The translations under genes were made by a program, and so were the position numbers. A stretch of 7,915 bases of DNA from Gammaproteobacteria bacterium. Its GTDB lineage: Bacteria; Pseudomonadota; Gammaproteobacteria; SZUA-229. Where the stretch lies: assembly GCA_030641945.1 (NCBI GenBank), contig DAOWLL010000062.1:1-7915 (forward strand), read 5' to 3'. This document shows, piece after piece, positions 1-6,607 of the stretch (positions are counted from its first letter, which is position 1; each line of letters begins with the position of its first letter). A model generated the notes under the pieces. That model was not told where the DNA came from. It searched no databases and saw only the letters and a list, made by a program, of their open reading frames with translations.

Positions 1-106
1 AAATCAGGGCGCCTATAACCACACCTCCCCATGTCATGATGCGAGATTTTTTATATTGGTGAGTCGTTTTATGTTTTAGTAGCTGCAATGCCGCATCGGA
101 AACGGA
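1..106 (-). pseudogene. In-frame continuation of the interrupted anchor-protein gene (runs off the window)
   Basis: Directly after the TGA at 107-109, the same minus-strand frame stays open to base 1 (35 codons). It reads SVSDAALQLLK, then a basic stretch ending in YKKSR, then the hydrophobic run MTWGGVVIGALI. This is the expected architecture downstream of an acidic cytoplasmic linker: a short helix, positively charged residues and then a transmembrane helix. An internal ATG (35-37) could restart translation just before the hydrophobic run, but no Shine-Dalgarno sequence is visible before it. The other two minus-strand frames give nothing convincing; the ATG overlapping the TGA (ATGA) opens a frame that stops after 13 codons. 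I read this as the rest of the same gene. Whether it is translated cannot be decided here. Confidence 0.5.
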
Positions 107-394
107 TCATGGCGTAGGTATTATGCGCTGCTGTTGAAAATTTACACCTGATTCTTCTTTATAATCTGGAGATATGCCATCCTGCATGACATCTGACTGT
201 GAAAGCGCTTCATCATCAAGCTCGAGCTCTTCGAGCACCAATGAATCATCGAGCTTATTTTGATATTCCTGGTGCGTTGAACCTGTATCCTGTTCCGGGT
301 TCAGCTCAGCATCAGTTTCTGCTTTTATGTCAGCGGAATCTGCATTTTGCTTCTCTTGAGCGGCTTTTTTCAGGGCATCCAGTAACAGACTCAT
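107..394 (-). CDS. N-terminal part of an MSHA/secretion-operon anchor protein (MSLLLDALKKAA type), ended by an in-frame TGA
   Basis: The product is 95 residues as read. It opens MSLLLDALKKAAQEKQ, a start I recognise from inner-membrane, often TPR-bearing, proteins in MSHA-like pilus and general secretion operons; related openings occur in GspB- and MshN-type proteins. The rest (about residues 20-85) is a very acidic, low-complexity linker rich in Glu, Asp, Ser and Gln, as expected for a cytoplasmic segment before a membrane helix. ATG at 394 has a GAG seven bases upstream. The gene follows the mshL secretin after 36 bases and is probably co-transcribed with it. The frame stops at TGA (107-109), but 35 further codons without a stop follow in the same frame to the window edge and supply the missing membrane region. 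The gene is therefore probably broken, recoded or affected by a sequence error. The family assignment rests on the N-terminus and position only; mshN is possible but not shown. Confidence 0.6.
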   Translation of the reverse strand: MSLLLDALKKAAQEKQNADSADIKAETDAELNPEQDTGSTHQEYQNKLDDSLVLEELELDDEALSQSDVMQDGISPDYKEESGVNFQQQRIIPTP

Positions 395-430
395 ATGTAC
401 ACTCTTGTTTGACCTTGCTCAAAATAGTGT

Positions 431-2125
431 TTACTGTTTGTCTTCACTTGAATCGCTCTGATTTGCCCGGGCAGTTTCAAGTTGGCTTTTATTTTCTGTA
501 TGCAGTTCTTCAAGCAAATATTTTCTATATTCCTTGAAATCACCGGTCAAACTTGCATCTTTAGTTACGACTGGACGGATGAAGATGACAAGCTCTGATT
601 TAACATACTTGTCATCCTGATACCTGAACAAGGCGCCTAGAATCGGGATACTGGATAAAATCGGAATGCCCGTTGTCGATTTATCAATCAAATCCTGCAT
701 CAGGCCGCCAATAACTGCAGTATCGCCGTTTTCAATTTTCAGCACCGATTCTATTTCACGCACCTGTATCACCGGTATTTCGCTTATCACGTCTGCCCTG
801 GCCAGCTCGGGATTCGGGTCCGCAACAAAACCTATAATTCGAGAAATTGTTGGCCTGACATTCAAGGTAACAACTTCGTTCTGGTCGATGAAGGGCGTTA
901 CTGACATAACCAGACCAACCGGGACCGTATTAACATCTGTATCAATAGCCACTGTGGAGTTCTGATTAACCGAACCAGCCACTACTTCGACATCAGTCGT
1001 AAAGTAAACCTCATTATCTACAACCTTCAGCAGCGCACTTTGATTATTAATTACCATTACCTTTGGGCTTGAAAGCACATTAACATCGCCAAATGTTTCC
1101 AGCGCTTTCAAGGTAATGTTCAATGGATTTCCGCTGATAGTGTCTGCAATATTGAACGAGAAGAAAGGCGTCTGGCCGAGGTTGCCGCCAAGCAAATCTT
1201 GCGTTGCTGCTGTATTTGGATCCGTGGTTACAAGTGACCAGTCAATACCCGCCTGGTAACGGTCGCTTAACTTGACTTCGGCGATAGTCGCTTCGATCAG
1301 CACCTGCCGCTGAACACTGTCAAGAACCTGATCGATAAAATCCTGTAGCTGCGCATGCTGTTTTGCAGTTGCTTTCACCGCAATCATGCCGCTTTCTCTA
1401 TTAACGATAATTTTATCGCTGGTGAAAACATCGTCACCTTTGCTGGCCTTCACAGTCTCGCCGATAATGCCTGCTAAATTTATCGTCAGTGACTTCCAGA
1501 AGTGATTGTTTGAAGCGTTCTGCACTGTTGAGCTGGAATCGTTCCCGCCCTGGCCTCCGCCACTACCGCTGATACCACCTTCGACATCAGCCGTACCGGT
1601 TGAAGCGATCTCTGACGACACCTCAACTGTACCCGTGCTGATACGAGACATGTTGAGGTAACCAATGCTGTATATTTTCAGATGCGGTTTATCAGCCTGT
1701 ACTCGCAAGGTGTCTTCAACAAGCTGATAACGGATACTGGTCTGCTGTGAAATACGATCGAGTATTTTAGGCAAGGTCTGGTCAATCGCATTCATCGTGA
1801 CATTGCCCGCAATATCATTGTCTATATCGAGGTTCAGCTTCGCATCTCTTGCCATCGAAAACAGCAATTCTCGAATTGGCACATCGTGCACGACGACTGT
1901 ATATGTTTCGAGATCTGGCCTTTGTTCGGGTCTTGGCAATACAGGTACACGCACAACGGCTTCTGGTATGCTTTCTATTGCTGGTTCATCAATCATTAAG
2001 TGGCCATCGGACACTTCAGGAGGATTGGATGCTCCACATCCGGCAACCGCTATTAGACCGAAAATTAAACTACTTTTTATAATTCTTATATTCATCAATT
2101 TACCAGGTACATAAGCGCAACTCAT
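431..2125 (-). CDS. mshL: MSHA-type pilus secretin, outer-membrane lipoprotein MshL
   Basis: This outer-membrane secretin of the PilQ/GspD superfamily forms the gated channel through which an MSHA-like pilus would exit. The 564-residue length is close to that of known MshL proteins. Residues 11-30 form a lipoprotein signal peptide ending in the lipobox VAGC (Cys30). An STN-type N-domain lies at about 74-145 (YTVVVHDVPIRELL). A Gly/Ser-rich linker (about 172-203) leads to an N1-like domain at about 235-300 (KIIVNRESGMIAV, then RQVLIEATIAEVKL). The secretin core covers about 340-522 and contains VLSSPKVMVINNQ, VGLVMSVTPFI, GDTAVIGGLM and the closing IPILGALF and ELVIFIRPVV. A charged tail follows. 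ATG at 2125 has a GAG five bases upstream. An in-frame ATG at 2095 would give a more typical 20-residue signal peptide but lacks a clear ribosome site, so the start is uncertain by ten codons. It lies 19 bases after mshM and belongs to that operon. Confidence 0.92.
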   Translation of the reverse strand: MSCAYVPGKLMNIRIIKSSLIFGLIAVAGCGASNPPEVSDGHLMIDEPAIESIPEAVVRVPVLPRPEQRPDLETYTVVVHDVPIRELLFSMARDAKLNLDIDNDIAGNVTMNAIDQTLPKILDRISQQTSIRYQLVEDTLRVQADKPHLKIYSIGYLNMSRISTGTVEVSSEIASTGTADVEGGISGSGGGQGGNDSSSTVQNASNNHFWKSLTINLAGIIGETVKASKGDDVFTSDKIIVNRESGMIAVKATAKQHAQLQDFIDQVLDSVQRQVLIEATIAEVKLSDRYQAGIDWSLVTTDPNTAATQDLLGGNLGQTPFFSFNIADTISGNPLNITLKALETFGDVNVLSSPKVMVINNQSALLKVVDNEVYFTTDVEVVAGSVNQNSTVAIDTDVNTVPVGLVMSVTPFIDQNEVVTLNVRPTISRIIGFVADPNPELARADVISEIPVIQVREIESVLKIENGDTAVIGGLMQDLIDKSTTGIPILSSIPILGALFRYQDDKYVKSELVIFIRPVVTKDASLTGDFKEYRKYLLEELHTENKSQLETARANQSDSSEDKQ

Positions 2126-2144
2126 CCTTGCTCACGTTAAAAGC

Positions 2145-3569
2145 TTAACCACTTGCTTCAAGATCCTTCCTCAGCGCACTAACACGACGCAAGAACGGCT
2201 TGCTGGCCTTCATTTCTGCCGGCAGTTTTTGAAGTATGGAACGGGCGGTTTTTCGCGAGTCAAAATCGTTATACAAAACGCTGTACATACGACTCCCTCC
2301 GATCTTAGTTTCATAGACGTAAATCTTTTCAAAATCAAGAGGATCGGATGGATCATGCAGAAATTGCTCGAGTGCTTTTGCATCCGCAATTCGTGTCATG
2401 AAGAGCTGAATACTGTAATGATCATCATCAACCTGACCCAGCCATTTTTCTGTTTCGCTGAGGCGCCGATCAAGCAAGGAAGGCTTGATTCTGCCTGCCA
2501 TGATATTTTCATCATTACTCTTCACCTCATCAGTCATTGCCACGCTCCCGACTGGCTCTTTAGCAGTGGATGACAATGCTGATTGTGCGCCTGTGTGGTC
2601 ACTGCTGGATATCGGCTGCTGACTGTTTGTCGACAACAAAAACGCTGAATGATCTCCGCCAGAGCTGATCCAGCCCGGTATCATCGACCCAAGCCAAACT
2701 GCCAGCAGCAGCGCAGCAACAATTCCACCTGTAATCACTATGGGTTTATAGCTGCCCGGCTTTGTAAATTCGCTGTCTATTGCTGCGGTAGTAACATGAC
2801 CGGTACTCACTTCATGGCTTCCTTCTGAAAAAGAGGCCATTAATGCTTTATCGGCAATAATATTGATACGCCGGGACAGACCACTTGAGTACTTCTCTAC
2901 AGCATTTGCGGTGCGCTGATTGAAAATACTGGGCCCGCGATAACCAACAGAACGCAGCCTGAAATTCAGGTAATCCAGTGTGTCTGCTGGCGGGAATGGA
3001 TCAAGATAAAAACCGTGTGTAATTCGTTCTTTCAATTGCCTTATTTGCGGCTGTGCCAGCTTATCGTCCAGTTCCGGCTGCCCAAACAGCACCATTTGCA
3101 GCAGCTTGTGCTGGTCAGTTTCGAGGTTGCTCAATAAGCGTATTTCTTCGAGTGTTTCAACGGGCATGCTCTGCGCTTCTTCAACAAATACAACAACCTG
3201 GCGGTTGTTAGCATGCTTTGTTAACAGATAATCCTGCAGTTTCTGCATGACGTCCAGCTTGCTATCATTGTTGCTCACATTGAGATGCAGTTCGTGTGCA
3301 ATTACATGCAGGATGTTATCCGGTGAAAGGCTCGGGTTTGCGATGTATACGACGTCAACAATATTAGACAGTTTTACTTCCAGCATTCGACAGAGCATTG
3401 TCTTGCCGCTGCCAACCTCGCCAACAACTTTAATGATGCCTTCGCCAGAACTAATCGCGTATATCAATGCATCAAGTGCCGCACCTCGTTTGCTGCCTTC
3501 ATAGAACATGCTGGTATCAGGCGTTATTTTGAATGGCGGTCGATCAAGTCCGAAATGTTCTAGATACAT
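2145..3569 (-). CDS. mshM: ExeA/MshM-type AAA ATPase with a membrane helix and a C-terminal SPOR domain
   Basis: This inner-membrane ATPase of the ExeA/GspA/MshM family is thought to help secretin or pilus machinery assemble through the peptidoglycan. The 474 residues begin with the family signature MYLEHFGLDRPPFKITPDT. Walker A is GEVGSGKT (50-57), Walker B is VVVFVEEAQ (125-133), and a sensor-like segment LFGQPEL lies at 161-167. The AAA part ends near 265. A single transmembrane helix at about 276-296 (IVAALLLAVWLGS) is followed by a Ser-rich linker (about 303-375). A C-terminal domain (about 384-465, starting YSIQLF and containing MYSVLYNDF) resembles SPOR, a domain that binds denuded glycan strands. 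That places the C-terminus in the periplasm. Walker B has Glu130 where Asp is usual. The start ATG abuts the stop of the upstream regulator (TAAATG), with GGGGA about eight bases before it, so translation is probably coupled. Confidence 0.88.
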   Translation of the reverse strand: MYLEHFGLDRPPFKITPDTSMFYEGSKRGAALDALIYAISSGEGIIKVVGEVGSGKTMLCRMLEVKLSNIVDVVYIANPSLSPDNILHVIAHELHLNVSNNDSKLDVMQKLQDYLLTKHANNRQVVVFVEEAQSMPVETLEEIRLLSNLETDQHKLLQMVLFGQPELDDKLAQPQIRQLKERITHGFYLDPFPPADTLDYLNFRLRSVGYRGPSIFNQRTANAVEKYSSGLSRRINIIADKALMASFSEGSHEVSTGHVTTAAIDSEFTKPGSYKPIVITGGIVAALLLAVWLGSMIPGWISSGGDHSAFLLSTNSQQPISSSDHTGAQSALSSTAKEPVGSVAMTDEVKSNDENIMAGRIKPSLLDRRLSETEKWLGQVDDDHYSIQLFMTRIADAKALEQFLHDPSDPLDFEKIYVYETKIGGSRMYSVLYNDFDSRKTARSILQKLPAEMKASKPFLRRVSALRKDLEASG

Positions 3570-5036
3570 TTAATTGTTCCCCAGTTTTTGCACCCTGCTA
3601 TACAGGGTTGTTCTATTAACGTGCAGGGCTTCGGCTGCTTTGCTGATGTTATTGTTGTATTTTTCCAGGGCGATGCGTATACAGCGGCTCTCTATATCGC
3701 TCAACAAGTCATCAAGTTTTAATTCGCCTGCTTCAATTTTGCCAACAATATACTCATCCGTAAGAGACGGGCTTTGCTCGTTTAATGTTTCGGCTGATAA
3801 CTGTGTTTCGAGCTCATCATACAGCTGCCGGCGTGACACAATGCCGCCCGGATACTTGGTGCCCAGTCGGATAACAATATTTCTTAGTTCTCGAACATTC
3901 CCCGGGAACGCGTAGCCCTGCCACAGCTGCGTAGCTTCATCATCAAATGTGAATGGTGATACCGTATCGGCATACAACTGCTGGAAATGATCGAGCAGCA
4001 ACTGTTTGTCATCGCCGCGATCACGCAACGGCGGCATGCTGATATGAAGAATGCCCAGGCGATGATAAAGATCAGCCCTGAAATTCCCTGCTGATACTTC
4101 TTCGCTCAAGACCTTGTTTGTCGCTGCAACAATGCGTGCCTGTGATTGATAAACCTGCGTTTCACCGACGCGATAGAACTCACCAGTCTCAAGTACCCGC
4201 AGCAACTTGCTTTGCAATTCCAGCGGCAGTTCGCCAATCTCATCCAGAAACAATGTGCCTTTAGCCACCTCTATAAAGAAGCCCTTGTGCTCCCTCTCAG
4301 CCCCGGTAAAGGCGCCTTTTCTGTGGCCAAACAACTGCGCTTCCAGCAAATCCGGCGCAATGGTCGCACAATTAATCACTATGTAAGGCTCATTATTGCG
4401 CTTGCTGTTTTCATGCAGCGCCTTCGCAATCATTTCTTTTCCCGTTCCCGACTCACCTTCGATCAGCACCGGAAACGGTGAATCTGCAAACTGCAGTATC
4501 TGGTTACGCACTGCTTCAATAGCCGCACTGCTGCCGATATGACGAGTATCAGCCTGTGTTTCGCGTTTGATTTCGATCGCGTGGAGCCGCTCCTGGTGCT
4601 GTAAGCGACTCAGAAGCAGGTCTGGATCAGCGGGCTTGGCAATAAAATCGACTGCGCCCAGGGTCAGTGCATGCTGGATATTTACATCATTATCCTGACC
4701 TGACAGAACCAGGATTTTCATCGTTGGATTTTTGTTAATCAGTTCCTTGATCAACTCGAAGCCCTCCTCTGGCTTGTGTGGCAATGGCGGCAAGCCTAGA
4801 TCTACCAGCGCCACGTCCGGGCAGTGTGCCAGCGCTGCTAACTGCCGCTTGGCGGCATCTCTGGTATCTGCCGTGACCACATCATAATACTGTCCCAGCA
4901 TAAAGCCAAGGCTTTCAGTAATCAAAGGATCATCGTCGACCAGCAGTAATGTGGATATATGTTCTATGTCATTTTTCATCGCCACTTCAGGCATAGTATG
5001 CCCCGTTTTTTTAACAATTAATTCCCCATCTACCAT
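3570..5036 (-). CDS. Sigma-54-dependent response regulator (NtrC class; receiver-AAA-Fis HTH)
   Basis: This is a cytoplasmic enhancer-binding activator of sigma-54 RNA polymerase. The receiver domain (about 28-155) has the acidic pocket DDD (34-36), phospho-acceptor Asp79 in VALVDLGLPP, Ser112 and Lys134. The AAA+ domain (about 165-395) has Walker A GESGTGKE (194-201), the sigma-54 contact loop GAFTGA (241-246) and Walker B TLFLDEIGE (261-269), followed by ATN (305-307), the NFRADLYHRL segment (318-327) and FPGNVREL (377-384). A Fis-type helix-turn-helix closes the protein (about 450-485, ISKAAEALHVNRTTLYSRV). All key residues are present, so it should be active. The DLGLPP receiver resembles PrsR-type regulators of exopolysaccharide/PEP-CTERM loci, though the target is unknown. 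No histidine kinase is in the window. The start is ambiguous: ATG at 5036 has no ribosome site, whereas in-frame ATG 4994 (residue 15) has GGGG six bases upstream, and residue 20 is also possible. It heads the pilus gene run and probably controls it or a linked regulon. Confidence 0.92.
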   Translation of the reverse strand: MVDGELIVKKTGHTMPEVAMKNDIEHISTLLLVDDDPLITESLGFMLGQYYDVVTADTRDAAKRQLAALAHCPDVALVDLGLPPLPHKPEEGFELIKELINKNPTMKILVLSGQDNDVNIQHALTLGAVDFIAKPADPDLLLSRLQHQERLHAIEIKRETQADTRHIGSSAAIEAVRNQILQFADSPFPVLIEGESGTGKEMIAKALHENSKRNNEPYIVINCATIAPDLLEAQLFGHRKGAFTGAEREHKGFFIEVAKGTLFLDEIGELPLELQSKLLRVLETGEFYRVGETQVYQSQARIVAATNKVLSEEVSAGNFRADLYHRLGILHISMPPLRDRGDDKQLLLDHFQQLYADTVSPFTFDDEATQLWQGYAFPGNVRELRNIVIRLGTKYPGGIVSRRQLYDELETQLSAETLNEQSPSLTDEYIVGKIEAGELKLDDLLSDIESRCIRIALEKYNNNISKAAEALHVNRTTLYSRVQKLGNN

Positions 5037-5117
5037 ATATAGCAGAACACGCTATTAATACTGTTTTTGGGGTGCTTTTCCCGCAATTGGAGCCAGAATA
5101 CAAGATAGAATCCTTCC
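5037..5117. promoter_or_regulatory. Divergent intergenic region between the regulator-pilus operon and trmL
   Basis: These 81 bases separate two divergent genes and must carry the 5' signals of both. An 8-bp palindrome TATTAATA lies at 5053-5060 and could supply a -10-like element on either strand. A TAGAAT (5106-5111, plus strand) lies so close to the trmL ATG that it would give an almost leaderless mRNA. I could not pair either element with a good -35 at 16-18 bp. A minus-strand TGGCTCCAATTGC resembles a sigma-54 site but is two bases too short between its GG and GC. No Shine-Dalgarno of normal strength precedes either start. The region is regulatory by position; the exact boxes are not supported. 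Confidence 0.4.
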
Positions 5118-5588
5118 ATGTTTAATATCGTGCTGTACCAGCCTGAAATCCCACCCAACACTGGAAATATTATCCGCCTGTGTGCGAATACCGGTTGCCG
5201 GCTTCACCTGGTCGAACCGCTGGGTTTTGACCTGAATGACAAAAAGCTGCGCCGTGCCGGACTGGATTACCATGAGTGGGCAGACGTCAAAACTCACCCT
5301 GACCTGGCATCGGCATGCAGGCGCGCTGGCAACATGTATGCAATATCAACACGCGGCACCAGGCCGTACACAGATGCCCGTCTCCAGGCAGGCGACACAC
5401 TGGTTTTTGGCCCTGAAACACGAGGACTACCCGGTAGTTATCTGGACTCTCTTGAGCAGGACAGCATACTTCGCATTCCGATGCTGAAGTGCAGCCGCAG
5501 TCTTAACCTGTCCAATGCAGTGGCTGTGCTGGTATATGAAGGTTTGAGGCAGAACAATTTCGCTGACGAATCAGCAAAAACGGGCTAA
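5118..5588 (+). CDS. trmL: tRNA (cytidine/uridine-2'-O-)-methyltransferase TrmL
   Basis: This SPOUT-family enzyme transfers a methyl group from S-adenosylmethionine to the 2'-OH of the wobble nucleotide (position 34) of tRNA-Leu isoacceptors (CAA/UAA anticodons in E. coli). At 156 residues it matches the roughly 157 of E. coli TrmL (YibK). The start is typical (MFNIVLYQPEIPPNTGNI). Motif 1, NTGNIIRLCANTG, spans 14-26. RRAGLDYHEW lies at 45-54. The SAM-binding trefoil-knot motifs FGPETRGLP (97-105) and RSLNLSNAVAVLVYE (127-141) are intact. It is a homodimer in the family. It is the only plus-strand gene here. It diverges from the pilus regulator and converges with gpsA, overlapping its end by 4 bases. 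In E. coli trmL instead lies downstream of gpsA-cysE in the same direction. The ribosome site is weak (only purines AAGATAGAA further upstream). Confidence 0.96.
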   Translation: MFNIVLYQPEIPPNTGNIIRLCANTGCRLHLVEPLGFDLNDKKLRRAGLDYHEWADVKTHPDLASACRRAGNMYAISTRGTRPYTDARLQAGDTLVFGPETRGLPGSYLDSLEQDSILRIPMLKCSRSLNLSNAVAVLVYEGLRQNNFADESAKTG

Positions 5589-6598
5589 ATCAGCTCAGCG
5601 ATGGATTTTCTTTCCAGCAGCGAACGTACCGCATCGTGTGGATGAAAGCCTTCATACAGCACTTTATGTACCTGTTCGATGATGGGCAATTCGACCTGGT
5701 GTTTCTGACCAAGTCTTACTGCTTCCAGGGAAGAGCGTACCCCCTCGATTTCCTGGCCGATTTCCTCGGCAATCTCCTGTTTGTTCAGGCCCTTCGCCAG
5801 CAGCAAGCCGGTACGCCGATTACGTGACTGATCATCAGTGCAGGTCAGCACCAGGTCGCCCAAACCGGCAAGCCCCATAAAAGTATCACGATTACAGCCC
5901 ATGGCCTCTCCCAGGCGCATAACCTCAGCCAGGCCCCGGGTAATCAGCGCAGCCCTGGAATTTGCTCCAAAACCAAGCCCGTCAGCAATACCTGCCGCGA
6001 TCGCCAACGGATTTTTCAAAGCGCCTCCAAGCTCTACCCCGGTGACATCGCTGCTGGTGTAGGCACGGAAAAAGCCATTATGCAGGCAGTCACGCCACTC
6101 ATTGGCCACCGCCTCCATATCAGAAGCGACGGTAACCGCTGTCGGCATATCGCGCGCAACTTCGTTTGCAAATGTTGGACCGGAGATTACGGCCAGCCTG
6201 TTGCACTGCGGAATTTCTTCGTTGAAAACCTGGTGCATAAGCTTGGCGCTGCCCTCCTCAAGGCCCTTGCTTGCCCATGCAATAGACATTCCTTCGTTGA
6301 ACAGTGATGACGATGACTTTAAAAAAAAGCGGTAGGCATGGCTGGGTATTACAATCAGAACCAGCAGCTCGCCACCTCGCAGCGCTTGTTCCAGGTTGCT
6401 ATAAAGTTCCAGATTATCAGGGAATGCAACCTCAGGGAGGTATCGCTGATTACAACGATCTTTTTGCAGAACTTCAACATGTTCCGCCCGGTAACCCCAA
6501 AGCCTGACGTTCAATCCTGCGCGTGCCAGGTGAATAGCAAGCGCGGTACCCCATGAGCCCGCCCCCAGAACAGCAATGGTTTTATGCTGTGTACTCAC
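5585..6598 (-). CDS. gpsA: NAD(P)H-dependent glycerol-3-phosphate dehydrogenase GpsA
   Basis: This cytoplasmic enzyme reduces dihydroxyacetone phosphate to sn-glycerol 3-phosphate, the backbone precursor of phospholipids. Its 337 residues compare with about 339 in E. coli. The N-terminal Rossmann fold begins IAVLGAGSWGTALA, with the dinucleotide motif GAGSWG at 12-17. Further family markers are IPSHAYR (84-90), SKGLEEG (110-116), ISGPTFANEVA (138-148), the catalytic-lysine segment GGALKNPLAIAAGI (191-204, Lys195), GLGDLVLTC (245-253) and SRNRRTG (258-264). The start is GTG at 6598. The in-frame TAA of secB lies only three codons upstream and the conserved fold begins at residue 8, so no other start fits. 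No clear Shine-Dalgarno is visible, which suggests translational coupling to secB. It is the last gene of the arsR-rhodanese-secB-gpsA run and ends inside the last codons of convergent trmL. Its TAG is the only non-TAA stop among the complete genes. Confidence 0.97.
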   Translation of the reverse strand: MSTQHKTIAVLGAGSWGTALAIHLARAGLNVRLWGYRAEHVEVLQKDRCNQRYLPEVAFPDNLELYSNLEQALRGGELLVLIVIPSHAYRFFLKSSSSLFNEGMSIAWASKGLEEGSAKLMHQVFNEEIPQCNRLAVISGPTFANEVARDMPTAVTVASDMEAVANEWRDCLHNGFFRAYTSSDVTGVELGGALKNPLAIAAGIADGLGFGANSRAALITRGLAEVMRLGEAMGCNRDTFMGLAGLGDLVLTCTDDQSRNRRTGLLLAKGLNKQEIAEEIGQEIEGVRSSLEAVRLGQKHQVELPIIEQVHKVLYEGFHPHDAVRSLLERKSIAELI

Positions 6599-6607
6599 AA
6601 ATATTGC

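Noticed and set aside
92..110. ATGA overlap suggesting a coupled downstream gene starting inside the TGA of the anchor-protein gene
   Set aside because: The frame opened by that ATG stops after 13 codons, while the original frame continues with a plausible protein.
199..537. 112-codon plus-strand open frame across the mshL/anchor-gene junction
   Set aside because: It is antisense to two genes with better support and its translation has no recognisable domain.
1568..1620. Gly/Ser-rich stretch in mshL as a repeat or mobile insertion
   Set aside because: The DNA shows no direct repeats. Linkers of this kind between N-domains are ordinary in secretins.
5070..5105. Possible sigma-54 promoter on the minus strand (TGGCTCCAATTGC) before the NtrC-type regulator
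   Set aside because: The spacing between the GG and GC elements is two bases shorter than the strict -24/-12 requirement.
5055..5297. 80-codon minus-strand open frame overlapping the start of trmL
   Set aside because: It is antisense to the conserved TrmL N-terminus, has no recognisable domain or ribosome site, and fits a shadow frame.
5562..5575. Hairpin GCTGA-CGAA-TCAGC near the 3' end of trmL as a terminator
   Set aside because: It is followed by A-residues on the plus strand and has no T-run downstream on either strand; it lies inside the trmL coding sequence.
6318..6328. U UUU UUA slippery heptamer and T8 run inside gpsA, in the correct frame for -1 frameshifting
   Set aside because: The -1 frame hits TGA after 20 codons, no strong downstream structure is evident, and gpsA is expected to be essential, so recoding or phase variation is unlikely.
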